From NCBI RefSeq assembly GCF_024693525.1, contig NZ_JAILKR010000122.1, positions 1 through 10,095 of the forward strand: DNA of 10,095 nt. Direction: 5' to 3'. The stretch is from Selenomonas sp. (GTDB lineage Bacteria > Bacillota_C > Negativicutes > Selenomonadales > Selenomonadaceae). Position numbers and translations under genes: made by a program. Positions 8,062 through 10,095 of the stretch are shown in pieces. Positions within the stretch are counted from its first letter, which is position 1, and each line of letters starts with the position of its first letter. The notes under the pieces were generated by a model, which saw only the letters and a list, made by a program, of their open reading frames with translations, was not told the origin of the DNA and ran no database searches.

Positions 8062-8093
8062 TTCAAGCATTGAAAAATTCATCAATGCTTGAA
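8062..8093. repeat. 12-bp perfect inverted repeat overlapping the glmS transcription start
   Basis: TTCAAGCATTGA (8062-8073) and TCAATGCTTGAA (8082-8093) are separated by an 8-nt AT-rich loop. It begins 1 bp after the -10 element, so it spans the expected start site. It has no T-tract and is not a terminator. It is well placed for a repressor operator; in RNA only part of it would be transcribed, unless initiation occurs at the first bases. Confidence 0.7.
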
Positions 8094-8105
8094 AAAGAAG
8101 AAAAT

Positions 8106-8132
8106 CCAGAAGAAAACATCCTGTTGTTCTGG
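8106..8132 (+). repeat. Short hairpin in glmS leader upstream of the ribozyme
   Basis: CCAGAA (8106-8111) pairs with TTCTGG (8127-8132), with an inner 4-bp helix AACA/TGTT (8115-8118 with 8122-8125). Imperfect, with internal bulges; it may be a leader RNA hairpin of no specific function. Confidence 0.4.
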
Positions 8133-8141
8133 TGTAAAAAA

Positions 8142-8159
8142 AGAAATGAATTCATTTCT
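8142..8159. repeat. 18-bp perfect palindrome ending at the ribozyme cleavage site
   Basis: AGAAATGAATTCATTTCT is fully self-complementary. As RNA it can fold into a 7-bp stem with an AAUU loop. It ends one nucleotide before the predicted scissile A8160-G8161 bond. Confidence 0.65.
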
Positions 8160-8313
8160 AGCGCAAGTTCTCGAAAGTGGTCGCATTGCTTTTGAGAAGA
8201 CGAGGAGAAGGTTGTCGAATAGTCAGCGGATGCCTTCCGGCCGGCCCGGTCGATAGAAATCTGTTAAAGCTTGGGTGTGAACCTGAGAGGTAGAGCGGAT
8301 GGAGGACACAACA
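8160..8313 (+). ncRNA. glmS ribozyme / glucosamine-6-phosphate riboswitch
   Basis: A self-cleaving RNA in the glmS 5' leader that uses glucosamine-6-phosphate as a catalytic cofactor, so the GlmS product triggers destruction of its own mRNA. The predicted cut is between A8160 and G8161, at the start of the conserved A|GCGC. P1 is a 10-bp helix (8168-8177 with 8189-8198). It is followed by the conserved core GACGAGG (8199-8205), the UUGUCGA segment (8212-8218), and GCGGAUGCC and UUCCGG (about 8227-8241). A 3' domain follows, with AUCUG...CGGAU closing a CUUGGGU/ACCUGAG hairpin, then GUAGAG (8290-8295). Order and spacing match the known class by eye against remembered Thermoanaerobacter and Bacillus examples. 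The 3' boundary is approximate. The ribosome binding site (8331-8336) lies outside the core. Confidence 0.93.
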
Positions 8314-8343
8314 GGATCGTACAATTTCATAGGAGGTACTATT

Positions 8344-10095
8344 ATGTGTGGTATCGTTGGTTATGTCGGAGATAAGCAGGCAGCAAATTTCCTGCTGGAA
8401 GGCCTTGCTAAGCTCGAGTATCGTGGTTATGACTCGGCTGGTATCGCTGTGTTCAATGGCGAGAGCATTCGTGTGGAGAAAAGTGTGGGCCGTCTGGCAT
8501 CCTTGAAGGATAAAATCAAGGATGATATGCCGAAGGGCGTTATGGGCATTGGCCATACCCGTTGGGCAACCCATGGCCGTCCGTCCGACCGTAACTCCCA
8601 TCCGCATACCGATTGCTCCGGTGATTTCGTGGTGGTTCACAATGGCATCATTGAGAACTATCTGACGTTAAAAGAGGATCTCATTGAGAAAGGGCATGTG
8701 TTCAAATCGGAGACGGATACAGAAGTGGTAGCACATCTTATCGAGGAAGTCTACAATGGTGACTTTGTGGCATCGGTACGGGAAGTCCTGCGCCGGGTGG
8801 AAGGCTCCTATTCCCTCGTGTTTATGTGCAGCAAGCATCCGGGGATGCTGATTTGTGCCAAACAGGATAATCCACTGGTTATTGGTCTGGGCGAGGGTGA
8901 GAACTTTATCGCTTCGGATATTCCGGCTATTATCCAGTACACGCGCCGTACGTACATCTTAAACGATGGTGAGATGGCTGTCCTCACGAAGGATTCCATC
9001 AAGATTTCCAATCGTCAGGGTGAGCCGGTGACCAAGAAAGTCTTTGAGGTCAATTGGAATGCCGAAGCTGCGGAAAAGGGCGGCTATGAGCACTTCATGC
9101 TCAAGGAGATCCATGAACAGCCGAAAGCCGTTCGTGACACCACGAGTCCGCGTATTTCCAAAGATGGTAAGAGCATTGTCATGGATGAGCTCAAATGGGA
9201 TGCGGATTATCTCAATTCCTTCAATAAAATTTATATCGTTGCCTGCGGCACGGCTTACCATGCCGGCCTGGTTGGCAAGTACTATATCGAGAAATTGGTT
9301 CGCATGCCGGTGGAAGTCGATGTGGCATCGGAATTCCGTTATCGTGACCCGATTATCGATGAGAATACGTTGTTCATCGTAGTTTCCCAGTCTGGTGAGA
9401 CCAGCGATACGCTGGCGGCCATGAAGGAAGCAAAACGCCTGGGGGCAAAGACGTTGGCGCTTACCAATGTCGTAGGTTCCTCCATTGCCCGTGAGGCTGA
9501 CCAGGTCATCTATACCTGGGCTGGTCCGGAAATCGCCGTCGCTTCCACGAAGGCTTATACGACCCAGATTGTGCTGTTCTTCATGTTGGCCCTTTACATG
9601 GCTCAGATTAAGAAGAGCCAGTCGGCTGAGCGTCTGGCGGAGCTTATTGGTCAGCTCCAGAAGATTCCGGCTCAGATTAGCGAAACCCTGGAGGATGTAA
9701 ATCCCATCAAGACCTTTGCTAAGCAGTATGGCTTCAACGAAGACGTATTCTATATCGGCCGTTCCTTGGATTATGCCGTAGCCCTTGAGGGGTCTTTGAA
9801 GCTTAAGGAAATTTCCTACATCCATGCTGAGGCTTATGCAGCTGGTGAGCTCAAACATGGCACGCTGGCTTTGATTGTGGAAGGGGTTCCGGTCATTGCA
9901 TTGGCAACCCAGAAGAGCGTTTATGAAAAGACGCTGTCCAACATCAAAGAGGTCAAGGCACGCGATGCTGTGGTAATCGGTATTGCAGCGGAAGGTGATG
10001 AGGAACTGGAGAAATATGTTGATCATGTTATCAAGGTTCCAGAGACGGATGAATTGCTGATTCCGATTCTTACGGTTGTACCGTTGCAGCTGCTG
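8344..10095 (+). CDS. glmS: Glutamine-fructose-6-phosphate aminotransferase (isomerizing) GlmS, 3' end cut by window
   Basis: Makes glucosamine-6-phosphate from fructose-6-phosphate and glutamine, the entry step to UDP-GlcNAc for peptidoglycan and surface polysaccharide. 584 codons are open to the window edge; the family is about 610, so roughly 25 C-terminal residues, including the conserved catalytic Lys near the end, are missing. The N-terminal class II glutaminase domain has nucleophile Cys2, RGYDSAG (27-33), HTRWATHG (71-78) and HNGIIEN (99-105). The two SIS domains carry SQSGETSDT (348-356), ASTKAYTTQ (400-408), and the block from ALEG (480) to KHG (506) with Glu489 and His505, equivalent to E. 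coli Glu488 and His504. The ATG at 8344 has AGGAGG (8331-8336) 7 nt upstream. Control is by the leader ribozyme. Confidence 0.98.
   Translation, partial: MCGIVGYVGDKQAANFLLEGLAKLEYRGYDSAGIAVFNGESIRVEKSVGRLASLKDKIKDDMPKGVMGIGHTRWATHGRPSDRNSHPHTDCSGDFVVVHNGIIENYLTLKEDLIEKGHVFKSETDTEVVAHLIEEVYNGDFVASVREVLRRVEGSYSLVFMCSKHPGMLICAKQDNPLVIGLGEGENFIASDIPAIIQYTRRTYILNDGEMAVLTKDSIKISNRQGEPVTKKVFEVNWNAEAAEKGGYEHFMLKEIHEQPKAVRDTTSPRISKDGKSIVMDELKWDADYLNSFNKIYIVACGTAYHAGLVGKYYIEKLVRMPVEVDVASEFRYRDPIIDENTLFIVVSQSGETSDTLAAMKEAKRLGAKTLALTNVVGSSIAREADQVIYTWAGPEIAVASTKAYTTQIVLFFMLALYMAQIKKSQSAERLAELIGQLQKIPAQISETLEDVNPIKTFAKQYGFNEDVFYIGRSLDYAVALEGSLKLKEISYIHAEAYAAGELKHGTLALIVEGVPVIALATQKSVYEKTLSNIKEVKARDAVVIGIAAEGDEELEKYVDHVIKVPETDELLIPILTVVPLQLL

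Noticed and set aside
8062..8093. glmS-leader inverted repeat as a terminator
   Set aside because: The strand downstream is A-rich on the plus strand and no T-run follows on the minus strand, so neither direction has a U-tract.
8158..8640. Minus-strand open frame spanning the ribozyme and the glmS start
   Set aside because: It overlaps the structured ribozyme and the conserved glmS glutaminase domain, and has no recognisable protein features.
8959..10026. 355-codon minus-strand open frame antisense to glmS
   Set aside because: It lies fully within a certain glmS gene, and I recognise no domain in it; it is explained by codon bias.

Overview
The window looks like a core chromosomal segment of an anaerobic, low-to-mid GC member of the Firmicutes, most likely a Negativicute close to Selenomonas, Mitsuokella or Megamonas. 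The lineage call is an inference. It rests on a reverse-type rubrerythrin, strong Shine-Dalgarno sites, a CIRCE-controlled groESL operon, a glmS ribozyme, and codon use rich in ACG (Thr) and CCG (Pro) in the highly expressed genes. No mobile element, CRISPR array, tRNA or rRNA is visible.

Layout. Position 1-28 is a strong terminator hairpin. A reverse rubrerythrin gene (82-627, minus strand) follows and is transcribed leftward. An AT-rich divergent promoter region (628-932) separates it from a tight rightward operon for tRNA t6A synthesis and ribosomal protein modification: tsaE, tsaB (TTG start, 20-nt overlap), rimI and tsaD, closed by a terminator at 3655-3700. Next comes a soluble HisKA_2-type histidine kinase (3753-5210) followed by an ANTAR-domain response regulator (5216-5803). 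This pair is expected to act by RNA binding and antitermination rather than by DNA binding. A terminator then precedes groES-groEL (5990-7930), which has a consensus-like promoter and a perfect CIRCE operator for HrcA. After the groEL terminator, a 413-nt gap holds the glmS promoter, three inverted repeats and a glmS ribozyme. The glmS coding region (from 8344) runs off the right edge, lacking roughly its last 25 residues.

How the genes fit together. The core is housekeeping: translation fidelity (t6A37, S18 acetylation), protein folding, and the first committed step of amino-sugar/peptidoglycan precursor synthesis. Each module has its own control layer: an inverted repeat in the rubrerythrin leader, HrcA/CIRCE at groE, glucosamine-6-phosphate-activated mRNA self-cleavage at glmS, and an RNA-binding two-component system whose target is not evident here. 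The order tsaE-tsaB-rimI-tsaD ... groES-groEL matches the ydiB-ydiC-ydiD-gcp ... groES-groEL order known from Bacillus subtilis, so the kinase/ANTAR pair sits inside an otherwise old gene neighbourhood.

No clearly new system was found. The least explained items are the ANTAR pair and the possible attenuator in front of it, the inverted repeats in the glmS leader (one abutting the ribozyme cleavage site), and the inverted repeat in the rubrerythrin leader.
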